Origin: Stigmatella aurantiaca
Lineage (GTDB): Bacteria > Myxococcota > Myxococcia > Myxococcales > Myxococcaceae
Direction of reading: 5' to 3'
Length of the DNA stretch: 64,000 bases
NCBI RefSeq assembly: GCF_900109545.1
Contig: NZ_FOAP01000027.1
Coordinates: 1-64,000, forward strand
Shown one piece after another: positions 44,385-52,805 of the stretch (positions within the stretch are counted from its first letter, which is position 1; each line of letters begins with the position of its first letter). Under the pieces are notes generated by a model that saw only the letters and a list, made by a program, of their open reading frames with translations, searched no databases and was not told the origin of the DNA. Made by a program: the position numbers and the translations under genes.

Positions 44385-45515
44385 TCAGGGGCGGAGCAAC
44401 CGGCGCACGTGGTGGGCGATGCGGCCTTCCTCGTCGCTGGGGAGGACACGCACCGCGTAGCGCGGAGGGCTCGCGTCATCCAGCGCGATGCCCAGGTGGC
44501 CTAGCCTCGCGCAGACCTGTTGCCGGACCTCGTGGCTGTTCTCGCCCACGCCCCCCGTGAACACGAGCAGGTCCAGGCCGCCCAGAACGGCCGCATAGGC
44601 GCCCACCGTCTTGGCGACGCTCCGGGTGAAGACGGAGAGTGCCAGGGCCGCGGCGGTGTCCCCCGAGGCGGCGGCCTTCGTCAGCGCCTGCATGTCCGGA
44701 GAACCGCCCGAGAGGCCCTGGAGCCCCGCGTCATGGTTCACCAGGGCCTCCAGCGCGTCCACGTCCAGCCGGGCGGAGCGCATGAGCCAGAGCAGCACGC
44801 CCGGATCCAGATCGCCCGTGCGGGTGGCCATGGGGATGCCGCCGGTGGGCGTGAGGCCCATGGAGGTGTCCACGGAAGTGCCGTGTTCGAGCGCGGCGAG
44901 GCTGGCCCCACTGCCCAGGTGCGCCACGACGGTGCGCGCGGGCACGTCCGGCCGGAGCTGCTCCACGATGGACTCATAGGACAGGCCATGGAAGCCATAG
45001 CGCTGCACGCCCTGCTCCCGGTACGCGCGGGGCAGGGCGTACGCCGAGGCCTCCTCCGGCAGCGTGGCGTGAAACGCCGTGTCGAAGCACGCGAACTGCG
45101 GCACGCCGGGATAGCGCTTCTGCACCGCGCGGATCAGCTCCAGGGCGGGCGGAATGTGGAGGGGCGCGAAGTGGGTGGCCTCCTCCAGCGCATGGAGCAC
45201 CTCGGGGGTGAGCGCCTGGTGCTGGCGCAGGTGGGGGCCGCCGTGGACGAGGCGGTGGCCAATGGCCACGGGCGCCCCTGGATGAAACGTCTCCAGCCGG
45301 GAGACGGCCGCGCGGAAGGCTTCCTCCTGCGACGGATGGGCGGCGGCCTCGCTGAGCACCTGCGTACCCGCGCCATCCCGGATCGACAGCTTGCCGTGCG
45401 CACCGCCGATGTGGACGGCGGAGCCCTTGAAGAGCACGGCCTCCGAGTGCCCGGCATAGAGGCCGAACTTCAGCGAGGACGAGCCGCTGTTGATGACGAG
45501 CAGGGCGCCGCTCAT
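44385..45515 (-). CDS. ackA: Acetate kinase
   Basis: A 376-residue cytosolic kinase converting acetyl phosphate and ADP to acetate and ATP. Family marks are [11 protein letters not shown] at the N-terminus, GHRLVHGG, catalytic Asp in [42 protein letters not shown] and FTGGVGENS. Start ATG 45515 overlaps the phosphoketolase TGA in ATGA (45512-45515), so the two are translationally coupled and form the second half of the phosphoketolase route. The in-frame Met at 45527 lies inside the upstream gene and is unlikely. Confidence 0.93.
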   Translation of the reverse strand: MSGALLVINSGSSSLKFGLYAGHSEAVLFKGSAVHIGGAHGKLSIRDGAGTQVLSEAAAHPSQEEAFRAAVSRLETFHPGAPVAIGHRLVHGGPHLRQHQALTPEVLHALEEATHFAPLHIPPALELIRAVQKRYPGVPQFACFDTAFHATLPEEASAYALPRAYREQGVQRYGFHGLSYESIVEQLRPDVPARTVVAHLGSGASLAALEHGTSVDTSMGLTPTGGIPMATRTGDLDPGVLLWLMRSARLDVDALEALVNHDAGLQGLSGGSPDMQALTKAAASGDTAAALALSVFTRSVAKTVGAYAAVLGGLDLLVFTGGVGENSHEVRQQVCARLGHLGIALDDASPPRYAVRVLPSDEEGRIAHHVRRLLRP

Positions 45516-47872
45516 CGCGCGGTCCACTTCCAGCCTTTGACCTCGGGCATGTCCTCACCGTGCTCGGAGACGTAGAGCTTGTGGCGCTGGCTGACCTCCG
45601 AGTAGCGCTGCTCGGCCGCATCGCGCCGGTGGCGCACGGCGGGCGCCTGACGGATGGCATCGAGCGCGAGCGTGTAGCGGTCCATGCCGTTGAGCACGGT
45701 CATGTCGAAGGGCGTGGTGGTGGTGCCCTCCTCCTTGTAGCCGTGGACGTGGATGTTCCCGTGGTTGGCCCGCTTGTAGGTGAGCTTGTGCACGATGGCC
45801 GGGTAGCCGTGGAACGCGAAGATGACGGGCTTGTCCTCGGAGAACAGGCGGTTGAAGTCCTCGTGGTTGAGCCCATGGGGGTGGTCCTCCACGGGCTCCA
45901 GCGTGAACAGGTCCACGACGTTGACGACGCGCACCTTCAGCTCGGGCGCCCACTCGCGCAGCACGGTCACCGCGGCCAGGGTTTCCAGGGTGGGCACATC
46001 CCCGGCGCAGGCCATGACGACGTCGGGCTCACCTTCCCCGTGGCTCGCCCAGTCCCAGGTGCCGATGCCGGCCGCGCAGTGGCGCACGGCGCTCTCGCGG
46101 TCGAGCCACACGGGGGCGGCCTGCTTCCCGGCGATGATGAGGTTCACGTAGTTCTTCGTGCGCAGACAGTGGTCGGTGACGGACAGGAGCGTGTTGGCAT
46201 CCGGGGGCAGGTAGATGCGCACCGTGTCGGCCTTCTTGTTGGCCACGTGGTCGATGAAGCCTGGATCCTGGTGGGAGAAGCCGTTGTGGTCCTGGCGCCA
46301 GACGTGGGAGCTGAGCAGGTAGTTCAGCGAGGCGATGTCCGCGCGCCACGGCAGCTCCTTGGCGGATTTGATCCACTTGGCGTGCTGGTTGAACATCGAG
46401 TCGATGAGGTGGATGAACGCCTCGTAGCAGGAGAAGAAGCCGTGGCGGCCGGTGAGCAGGTAGCCCTCGAGCCAGCCCTGGCAGAGGTGCTCGCTGAGCA
46501 CCTCCATCACCCGGCCCTCGGTGGAGAGCGACTCGTCCACGTCCTCGTAGCGGGCATTCCACCGCTTGCCGCTGGCCTCGTAGACGGCCTGGAGGCGGTT
46601 GGAGGCGTTCTCGTCCGGGGCGAACATGCGGAAGTTCTTCGTCCCGAGGTTCTTGCGCATGACGTCGCGCAGGTAGCCGCCGAGCACCTGGGTGGCGCTC
46701 ACCTGGACGGAGCCCGGCGTCTCGAAGGGCACCGCGTAGTCGCGGAAGTTGGGCAGCACGAGGGGCACGAGGAGCTTGCCGCCATTGGCGTGGATGTTGG
46801 CGCCCATGCGCAGGCGGCCCTTGGGGGCGATGTCCGCCAGCTCTTCGCGGAAGGTGCCGTTCGCGTCGAAGAGCTCCTGGGGCCGGTAGCTGCGCAGCCA
46901 CGCTTCGAGGAGCCGCAGGTGCTCCGGGTTCGAGTGGACCTCCGAGAGGGGAACCTGGTGGGCGCGCCAGGTGCCCTCCACGGGCTTGCCATCGACGGTG
47001 CGGGGGCAGGTCCACCCCTTGGGCGTCTTGAGGATGAGCATGGGCCAGCGCGGGCGTGACGCGTCCTTCTGCTCGCGGGCCTTGTGCTGGATGGCGCGGA
47101 TCTCGGCATAGAGCGTGTCGAGCACGGCGGCCATCTGCTGGTGCATCGTCTTCGGGTCATCCCCTTCGAGGAAGGAGGGGTTGTAGCCGTAGCCCCGGAA
47201 GAGAGCCTCCAGCTCGTCGGGGTCGATGCGCGCGAGCAGCGTGGGGTTGGCGATCTTGTAGCCGTTGAGGTGGAGGATGGGCAGCACGGCACCATCGGTG
47301 ATGGGGTTGAGGAACTTGTTGGAATGCCAGCTCGCGGCGAGGGGGCCCGTCTCGGCCTCTCCATCGCCGACGACACAGGCGACGATGAGGTCCGGGTTGT
47401 CGAAGGCGGCGCCGTAGGCGTGGAGCAGGGAGTAGCCGAGCTCGCCACCCTCGCTGATGGAGCCGGGGACTTCGGGGGCGTCATGGCTGGGGACGCCATA
47501 GGGCCAGGAGAACTGGCGGAACAGGCGCTTCAGGCCATCGGCGTTGCGCTCGATGTTGGGATAGGTCTCCGTGTAGGAGCCTTCGAGGAAGGTGTTGGCG
47601 ATGATGCCGGGGGCGCCATGGCCGGGGCCAATCAGATACATCATGTTGGCCTGGTGCAGGCGGATGATGCGGTTGAGGTGGACGTAGATGAAGTTGAGCC
47701 CGGGCGTGGTGCCGAAGTGGCCCAGCAGGCGGGGCTTGAGGTCATCGAGGGTGAGGGGGCGCTCCAGGAGCGGGTTGTTCTTGAGGTAGATCTGCCCGAC
47801 GGAGAGGTAGTTGGCGGCGCGCCAGTACGCGTCGATCTTCTCCAGCTCCTGCGTGCTCAGCGGACCCGACAT
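45512..47872 (-). CDS. xfp: Phosphoketolase (xylulose-5-phosphate/fructose-6-phosphate)
   Basis: A 786-residue thiamine-diphosphate enzyme of the usual family length. It splits xylulose-5-P or fructose-6-P with phosphate to acetyl phosphate plus glyceraldehyde-3-P or erythrose-4-P. Signatures include [31 protein letters not shown] (the TPP/Mg motif), and [16 protein letters not shown]-type conserved blocks. Acetyl phosphate made here feeds acetate kinase, whose start overlaps this stop codon. The pair gives a glycolysis bypass that keeps carbon as C2. The start faces a 211-base divergent region. Confidence 0.95.
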   Translation of the reverse strand: MSGPLSTQELEKIDAYWRAANYLSVGQIYLKNNPLLERPLTLDDLKPRLLGHFGTTPGLNFIYVHLNRIIRLHQANMMYLIGPGHGAPGIIANTFLEGSYTETYPNIERNADGLKRLFRQFSWPYGVPSHDAPEVPGSISEGGELGYSLLHAYGAAFDNPDLIVACVVGDGEAETGPLAASWHSNKFLNPITDGAVLPILHLNGYKIANPTLLARIDPDELEALFRGYGYNPSFLEGDDPKTMHQQMAAVLDTLYAEIRAIQHKAREQKDASRPRWPMLILKTPKGWTCPRTVDGKPVEGTWRAHQVPLSEVHSNPEHLRLLEAWLRSYRPQELFDANGTFREELADIAPKGRLRMGANIHANGGKLLVPLVLPNFRDYAVPFETPGSVQVSATQVLGGYLRDVMRKNLGTKNFRMFAPDENASNRLQAVYEASGKRWNARYEDVDESLSTEGRVMEVLSEHLCQGWLEGYLLTGRHGFFSCYEAFIHLIDSMFNQHAKWIKSAKELPWRADIASLNYLLSSHVWRQDHNGFSHQDPGFIDHVANKKADTVRIYLPPDANTLLSVTDHCLRTKNYVNLIIAGKQAAPVWLDRESAVRHCAAGIGTWDWASHGEGEPDVVMACAGDVPTLETLAAVTVLREWAPELKVRVVNVVDLFTLEPVEDHPHGLNHEDFNRLFSEDKPVIFAFHGYPAIVHKLTYKRANHGNIHVHGYKEEGTTTTPFDMTVLNGMDRYTLALDAIRQAPAVRHRRDAAEQRYSEVSQRHKLYVSEHGEDMPEVKGWKWTAR

Positions 47873-48083
47873 GCCAGCTCCTTGCCCAGGGGAAGGATCC
47901 GGCCTTACCGAAGACCCGAAATGGGCAGAAGTGTCCCCCGGGAGGGGAGGGGGAAATCATCAAGCGGCGGACACTGCGGTGCTTTGCGAGGGACGTGTCC
48001 GCGCGGCTTGGCTTTTAATTCCCCTGCGCTGAGTGACGAGGAAGTTGTTAACAATTCATCCTTCCAGACCTTCGAGGCCGCCC
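47873..48083. promoter_or_regulatory. Divergent regulatory region with TTGTTAACAA palindrome
   Basis: The spacer between xfp and a small plus-strand gene holds a perfect 10-base palindrome at 48045-48054 (TTGTTAACAA) in a locally AT-rich patch. It is 30 bases before the small gene start and could be an operator. No promoter boxes stand out. Confidence 0.35.
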
Positions 48084-48383
48084 ATGCAAGTTGGTTCGTC
48101 TGCAAGTGCCCATCCCTCCGCCGTTTCCCCTGCTCCGAGCGTGGGGACGAAGGGTGGCCCTCCGCGGACGGCCCAACCGAGCGCGCTGGAAGCGGAGCAG
48201 AAGTACCTCGCTGAGGTGCGCAAGCAACTGGCCGACGTGGCGAATGGCCTGGCGGAGAAGCTGGCGAAGCAGGAGCCCGGGAGCCCGGTGGCGGCCCAGC
48301 TTCGGATCCGGCTGGAGACCCTTCAGCGGTTTGGCGAGAAGCTCGGCGTGCAGCAGGAAGACGTAAGCGCCAAGGCCCACTGA
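48084..48383 (+). CDS. Hypothetical small protein with helical C-terminus
   Basis: A 99-residue protein with a disordered Ser/Pro/Ala N-terminus (residues 1-38) and a helical C-terminal half (ALEAEQKYLAEVRKQLADVA, LRIRLETLQRFGEKLG), probably coiled coil. ATG 48084 is preceded by GAGG; the frame opens at 48033 but that Met lies in the AT-rich promoter patch. Function unknown. It converges on the minus-strand accessory block. Confidence 0.65.
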   Translation: MQVGSSASAHPSAVSPAPSVGTKGGPPRTAQPSALEAEQKYLAEVRKQLADVANGLAEKLAKQEPGSPVAAQLRIRLETLQRFGEKLGVQQEDVSAKAH

Positions 48384-48395
48384 GGCGGGCGGGGA

Positions 48396-48884
48396 CTACG
48401 TGGCAGGAGTGAAGCCGGCTGCTGCCGCTACCGCCCGGGCGTGAGTGATGCTCTGCATCCCTTCCTTGCGCAAGGAGTGATTTTTCGGGATGCGTTTGAG
48501 CCTTCGCTCCACGTCGGCCAACATGTCGAACGCTTGCCGGGCTTTGGTGGAGAAGCGGTGCAAGGATTGAACGTAGAGACAGGCCACATGCACCCGATGG
48601 GTGATGTCCGCGTATCCGAGCCGCTCACATCGGCGCAAAAGGGGGCCAAACTCGGCCCACCCAGCATCCTCTCCGTACGCTTCGGTGAGGAGCAGCTTCG
48701 CGGTGAGCTGCTGGATGTGCAGGCGCTCGCGGGGAGTCTCCGCTTCGCGTAGCAGTTCCTTCTCCTGGTCCAACACAGCGCGCTTTAACTCCGTGTAGGG
48801 AACGTTCGCCTTGTAGAGCTTGACCATCAGGTCATCGCGGCGGTTGGCAACGCTCTGCCACCAATCTTTGCGCGAGCGCTTCAC
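48396..48884 (-). CDS. Helical partner protein B (paralogue of 50050-50544)
   Basis: A 162-residue cytosolic, probably all-helical protein, paralogous along its length to the protein of 50050-50544: both start V-x-RSRK-x-WW, share RLH-x-x-x-LTA, WAEFGPLLRR or WQDFGPWLRR, CLYVQSL or TLYVQAL, and a final I(T/A)HAR-x-x-A. GTG 48884 is the start because it overlaps the TGA of lipoprotein B (GTGA). Family unknown. By position it is the last gene of the accessory block and the partner of lipoprotein B, which would fit an immunity protein or chaperone; this is inferred from pairing only. Confidence 0.75.
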   Translation of the reverse strand: MKRSRKDWWQSVANRRDDLMVKLYKANVPYTELKRAVLDQEKELLREAETPRERLHIQQLTAKLLLTEAYGEDAGWAEFGPLLRRCERLGYADITHRVHVACLYVQSLHRFSTKARQAFDMLADVERRLKRIPKNHSLRKEGMQSITHARAVAAAAGFTPAT

Positions 48885-49351
48885 GCTCCACCTCCCGGAC
48901 AGGGGTGCTCGTTTGCTTCCTCTGGCCACTCACCAGTTCGCATGCAGAGATCCATGCACGATTGGCACTGGCTCTCTCCCCAGACACGCCGTTGCTGTTC
49001 CCCCGAAAAAGACTCTTTGCAGGCAGCATAATGGTCCCGGCATCGTCCGCGCCGCCTCTGCTTTTCCTCTGGAGTCGGAATGGGCGGCGAAACCGGCTCC
49101 GGTTTCTTCTTGGGGCTGGGTGGACGATTGGACTTGGGCGGGTTTCCGGTCTTGGGCTGGCTTCTGGGTTCCACGGTTCCCGTGCATCGCTCCCAGGCCC
49201 CTGGGTGTTCCTTGAGGCAACAAGTTTCTGTGTCGTCGCCCGGCTGGCACCCCAGCCCATTCATCGAACACCCAGTCAAGCGCAACAAGCCTGCAGTGAG
49301 CAGCAGTCCAAGTGGCAGGTGTGAGGATTGAGGCTGCCTGCCTGTGCGCAT
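48881..49351 (-). CDS. Cys-rich lipoprotein B (putative secreted effector)
   Basis: A 156-residue predicted lipoprotein: hydrophobic signal ending LLRLTGC. A first Cys cluster (DTETCCLKEHPGAWERC), a Lys/Pro-rich linker, then a C-terminal domain RCRDHYAACK...GESQCQSCMDLC...WPEEANEHPC. The same pattern occurs in lipoprotein A (50547-51146): D-T-x-x-x-CCLK, RCRD-x-x-x-x-C, C-x-x-C-x-x-x-C, WP-x-x-x-N-x-x-x-C. The domain may be a small disulfide or metal-bound fold; no nuclease or peptidase motif is evident. The stop overlaps the partner start. Signal and linker plus variable C-terminus resemble lipoprotein toxins of myxobacterial outer-membrane exchange, but that is inference. Confidence 0.75.
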   Translation of the reverse strand: MRTGRQPQSSHLPLGLLLTAGLLRLTGCSMNGLGCQPGDDTETCCLKEHPGAWERCTGTVEPRSQPKTGNPPKSNRPPSPKKKPEPVSPPIPTPEEKQRRRGRCRDHYAACKESFSGEQQRRVWGESQCQSCMDLCMRTGEWPEEANEHPCPGGGA

Positions 49352-49451
49352 GATCGTTACCCAAGTCGAGGCGCAATCCGGTTCAATCCCGTGGAGCGTG
49401 GGAAGCCGTCCGCGATCTTGCTATAAGGTGACTTCTCGTGCCAGGGCGTTA

Positions 49452-50024
49452 TCAGACTTCGTCGAACCTCCCGCCCGCGATGCCGGTTCGTTCCAGGGCT
49501 TCCTTGATGGTTTCGTGGACGATGAGCGGCGGGTGGTAACCCCACAGGCGGAACACGCGGGCATCGCCTGTTTTCGACGGGTCGATGCGGAGGCCAGAGA
49601 CGACCTGGTACTGCTCTACCCGGTCTGGCCGGCCGTCTTCGGGTGTCCAGCGCCGGGCCTCCTCACAGGCTGCATCGTCGATGCACCGGATCTCCCGTGC
49701 GACATTCAGCAGAAAGTACGGTTCGGATTGTCCTTCGACCTCGACCGGGAAGAGCTGAACATCGCTGGAGGCCATGTCACGGAACACGGCAGCAGCCCGC
49801 GCGCTGACGATGGGCGTTTGCCCGGCGCCAGCAAACTCGATGTCCAGCGGTTTGCCAGGCTTGAAGAGGGGAATGCGCAGCCGCTCGCGAAGCTCGACCG
49901 GCTTGCCTTGGATGAACGCCCAGATGTCGTCCACTTCCTGTCCGTTGAGGTGCGCAGGCTCCGCGAGATACCAACGCCCTGGCACATAGACGTCGATCTT
50001 CAGGTCAAAGAATCGTTTTGACAT
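49452..50024 (-). CDS. Imm11-family protein (putative immunity protein)
   Basis: A 190-residue soluble protein that I recognise as imm11-like (PF07791-type), common in myxobacteria. It opens MSKRFFDLKIDVYVPGRWYL and contains AEPAHLNGQEVDDIWAFIQG, VELRERLRIPLF, IRCIDDAACEEA, RRWTPEDGRPDRVEQYQVVSGL, RIDPSKTGDARVFRLWG and IKEALERTGIAGGRF. The family is associated with polymorphic-toxin immunity. It sits between partner A (25 bases upstream) and lipoprotein B (100 bases downstream), so it looks co-transcribed. No toxin with an AHH or similar nuclease domain is seen directly next to it, leaving its target open. Confidence 0.85.
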   Translation of the reverse strand: MSKRFFDLKIDVYVPGRWYLAEPAHLNGQEVDDIWAFIQGKPVELRERLRIPLFKPGKPLDIEFAGAGQTPIVSARAAAVFRDMASSDVQLFPVEVEGQSEPYFLLNVAREIRCIDDAACEEARRWTPEDGRPDRVEQYQVVSGLRIDPSKTGDARVFRLWGYHPPLIVHETIKEALERTGIAGGRFDEV

Positions 50025-50049
50025 TTCGGTGCATGTGCTTCCCCGCGTG

Positions 50050-50544
50050 TTACCTCTCCTGGGGGGGCTCTATACCGTGTCGGGTGGCCTCGCGCCGCGC
50101 GTGTGCAATACCGTCCAGCATTTGTTGGCGCGAGGGCCGATGCTGGGGCAATCGCCGCACCCGGCGCTCCGTATCTGCCAGCATGGCGAAGGCGGCCGCT
50201 GCTTGCTCTCGAAAGCTGGGCAAGGCTTGCACGTAGAGGGTCGAGACGTGGAAGCGGTCCCAGAGGGTCGGAAAACCAAGCCTCCTGATTCTGCGCAGCC
50301 ATGGGCCAAAGTCCTGCCATGGGCGCATGTGGCTGAACGCCTCGTGTACAGCCGTCAGCGCCGTCAGACGCTTCAAGTGCAGGCGTTCGGCTGGACTTCG
50401 TGCTTCTCTTGCAAATTGCCGCTCTAGCTCCTGAAGTGCCGCCACGACGACTTCAAAGGGCATTTCAGCGTGAGCCAGACCGAAGGTGAGCCACTCGCGT
50501 TGCTCTGCCACCGTGAGCCACCACTGCTTGCGAGAGCGCGGCAC
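50050..50544 (-). CDS. Helical partner protein A (paralogue of 48396-48884)
   Basis: A 164-residue helical protein paralogous to partner B (about one-third identity by eye). The start is GTG 50544: an AGGAGG site lies 9 bases upstream within an open stretch, and the lipoprotein A stop TAG is two bases before it. An earlier GTG at 50565 would place the ribosome site inside the gene. Features are VPRSRKQWWLTV, RLHLKRLTALTAVHEAF, WQDFGPWLRRIRRLGF, VSTLYVQAL and IAHARREA. Function unknown; tight coupling to lipoprotein A suggests the two act together. Confidence 0.75.
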   Translation of the reverse strand: MPRSRKQWWLTVAEQREWLTFGLAHAEMPFEVVVAALQELERQFAREARSPAERLHLKRLTALTAVHEAFSHMRPWQDFGPWLRRIRRLGFPTLWDRFHVSTLYVQALPSFREQAAAAFAMLADTERRVRRLPQHRPSRQQMLDGIAHARREATRHGIEPPQER

Positions 50545-50546
50545 AG

Positions 50547-51146
50547 CTAGAATCCTCCTAAGCACTGAAAGTCGTTGACGCTCTCAGGCCAAAAGCCTTC
50601 CGCCACGCAGCGCTCGTAGCAGGCCCGGCAGACGGTCTGGCCGTGTTGCCCACGCTTCTCGTGTTCGCCGCCCATCGCGATGCACTGGCCCCAATAGTCG
50701 CGGCACCTCCGCTCCCGCTCTCTTCTACCCTCCGTTGATGCACCCGGAGGGAGCGCAACCGGTCCGGGCGCGTCCTTGGGTGTCCGCTTCGGGGCTGGCT
50801 TGGGGGCTTGATTCGGAGCCACCGTCCCGCAGCGCTCGTACTGGCCTGGGTTCTTCTTGAGGCAGCACGAGACCGTCGTATCGGTCTGGTTGCAATCTGC
50901 CGCCTGCGCGATGGTGTTGCCCCTCTTCGCGGGGGCGTTCCCAACCTTCGAGCCGGCGTCCGCCAAGCCTGAACCCCCTGTGCCCGAGGGCACGGATGGG
51001 GTGGTGCTACAACCCGCCGCGCCCCAGAGTCCGGCACACAGTACGAGCGCGCGAACAACGGAGCAGCGCGTGTGGCTGTCTGGGTTCTTGGATGCTCTCT
51101 TTCGCGCCGATGAGCCCGGACTGGCAAGGCAAGATCTTGAGGTCAT
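50547..51146 (-). CDS. Cys-rich lipoprotein A (putative secreted effector)
   Basis: A 199-residue predicted lipoprotein with an N-terminal basic leader, hydrophobic VVRALVLCAGLWGAAGC lipobox and a Ser/Pro/Gly spacer. Conserved with lipoprotein B: DTTVSCCLKKNPGQYERC, then a Pro/Lys linker, then RCRDYWGQC...GQTVCRACYERCVAEGFWPESVN...C. Ten or so cysteines in the mature part suggest disulfide bonding or metal binding. It begins 5 bases after the kinase stop and ends 2 bases before partner A, so kinase-lipoprotein-partner look like one transcript. Toxic activity is possible but not visible. ATG 51146 is chosen; a shorter start is possible because the leader before the signal is long. Confidence 0.75.
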   Translation of the reverse strand: MTSRSCLASPGSSARKRASKNPDSHTRCSVVRALVLCAGLWGAAGCSTTPSVPSGTGGSGLADAGSKVGNAPAKRGNTIAQAADCNQTDTTVSCCLKKNPGQYERCGTVAPNQAPKPAPKRTPKDAPGPVALPPGASTEGRRERERRCRDYWGQCIAMGGEHEKRGQHGQTVCRACYERCVAEGFWPESVNDFQCLGGF

Positions 51147-51151
51147 GGTGC

Positions 51152-52624
51152 CTAGCGAGGAGTGGCGGGATGGGAGGTTGGAGTAGGTGCCGGACGGAAA
51201 GCGGGCATGTAGCAGCCGCCTCTGTGTAGGTATCCATCTTCACAGGCATCCCTAGGAACATCCAACTTCACCCAGCACCCATTGTTGATAGCGATTTGGG
51301 TTTTGCGAGGACACCTGCCCGTGCTGTCTGGGCGGTCCTGTCCAGGGAAGGGTTTATGGGGAAGCTCCAAGGTGATTCCCTCCCGGCCAGAGGGAAGGAC
51401 GGTGGATGCAGGTGAGTCCGTCACCGCTGTATCCCCCGCAGCCACGTTTCCCCCTGGCCGATGCTCTAGGGCTGCGGTGGAGGGATTCACTGCGAGGAAT
51501 TGCGGCCATAGTGCCCAACTCACGCCCAGGGTGAGGAGTACGCCAGCCACTACGGTGGGCCACCAAGGAGGGCCGGACCTTCGCGTTCTCTTGAGAGCTT
51601 CGTGTGCATCCGACAGACGGAACTCAGGGCGTTCGAATCTTGGCTCGAAGGCCAATGCCTCCGAGGGCCAAGCGGCAGGCTCGTTCAGGCCTTCCTCGAA
51701 GAGCGATTGAACTGCACCGGCGCCCGCGTGACGTGCTGCGCTGTCCAAGGCCTGGGTCAGTTCCTGTGCAGTGGCCCGGTGCTCGGGCCTTGGAGACAGC
51801 ATGTGCAGGATGAGTGCGCTCAGGATGGAATCCACCCGGGGATTGAGTTCCTGAGGAGACCGAGGGCCCACTCCATTCTGGCTCCACACTTGGGAGGCTG
51901 CGTCCCAGGGCTCCGTGGATGGAGGATAGGCACCCGTCACCAGCCGGTAGGCGCTCACCCCCAGCGCGAAGACATCATCGGCCGGTTGCACCTCGTAAGG
52001 CCGCTCCGCGTCCAGGCCCGCGCGCTGGGCATAGGCCCAGGCCTCGGGGCTGCGGTAGCGCGGCGTTGCCGGTGGGAACAGCGGCGGTGTCAGCCGCTCG
52101 GCCCCGGCGTAGTAACCGGATCCATAGTCCATGAGGAAGGCATGGCCCTCCGCCCCTCCCTGGACGAGGATGTTGTCGCCTTTCACATCCCGGTGCACCG
52201 CCCCTACCTCGACCGTCTGGGCGAGGGCGCTGGCCACCTGTGACAGCACCCGGAGCACCTGCCGGGACGTGAGCGCGTGGCGCGCGGCCCACCCATACAA
52301 GGAGACGCCGTCCACCCACTCCATGACGAGATAGGGATGGGCACGCCCCGCCGCGTTCAGCCACTCGCCTTGATCAAACAGGCGCGGAACGCTGGGATGG
52401 CGCAGGCGGCTGAGCAGGGCCACCTCCCGCGCGAATCGTGGGTCCTCGGAATGGGACGCCAGCTTGAGCGCCACCTCCGTCACGTCTGAGTTTCCCCGGC
52501 GCACGGCGCGGTAGACCGTTCCGTACGAGCCCCGGCCCCGCCACTCCCGCAGCTCCCAGGGCCCCACGCGCGTGCCCGGTGGCAGCCGGGTCGGGTCTCC
52601 ATGCGATGCGTCCGTCGAAGCCAT
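51152..52624 (-). CDS. Serine/threonine kinase with Cys-rich ectodomain
   Basis: A 490-residue kinase. Loop GRGSYG is near 30-35, Lys54 in VALKL, HRDVKGDN at 144-151, and DYG at 166-168 where most kinases have DFG. A transmembrane helix spans about 353-375. The extracytoplasmic tail contains CPRKTQIAINNGCWVKLDVP then a second Cys pair (DACEDGY...GGCYMP), typical of myxobacterial kinases. It heads the accessory block: lipoprotein A starts 5 bases after its stop. Divergent from the LamG protein gene. It may phosphorylate a cytosolic partner in response to an envelope signal. Confidence 0.9.
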   Translation of the reverse strand: MASTDASHGDPTRLPPGTRVGPWELREWRGRGSYGTVYRAVRRGNSDVTEVALKLASHSEDPRFAREVALLSRLRHPSVPRLFDQGEWLNAAGRAHPYLVMEWVDGVSLYGWAARHALTSRQVLRVLSQVASALAQTVEVGAVHRDVKGDNILVQGGAEGHAFLMDYGSGYYAGAERLTPPLFPPATPRYRSPEAWAYAQRAGLDAERPYEVQPADDVFALGVSAYRLVTGAYPPSTEPWDAASQVWSQNGVGPRSPQELNPRVDSILSALILHMLSPRPEHRATAQELTQALDSAARHAGAGAVQSLFEEGLNEPAAWPSEALAFEPRFERPEFRLSDAHEALKRTRRSGPPWWPTVVAGVLLTLGVSWALWPQFLAVNPSTAALEHRPGGNVAAGDTAVTDSPASTVLPSGREGITLELPHKPFPGQDRPDSTGRCPRKTQIAINNGCWVKLDVPRDACEDGYLHRGGCYMPAFRPAPTPTSHPATPR

Positions 52625-52805
52625 CCACAGCCCTCCCGCCGCGCCCGAAGGAACCCGGGCTCTCCACTATAGGCGCGAGGCTTTCAGCAGGAGCCGCTGT
52701 CAGAGGCTCACGCACGGCTCAGGAAAGGTGTGTCTTCTGGGCGGCGACAGGACCGGTTGGTCTTGGAGATGTCGTGTATCCTGTTTTCCTGCTCTAGGAG
52801 GATTC

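Noticed and set aside
48396-52624. An integrated phage or insertion element at the accessory block
   Set aside because: No integrase, transposase, terminal inverted repeats or tRNA-adjacent direct repeats are visible; only gene content and base composition suggest transfer.
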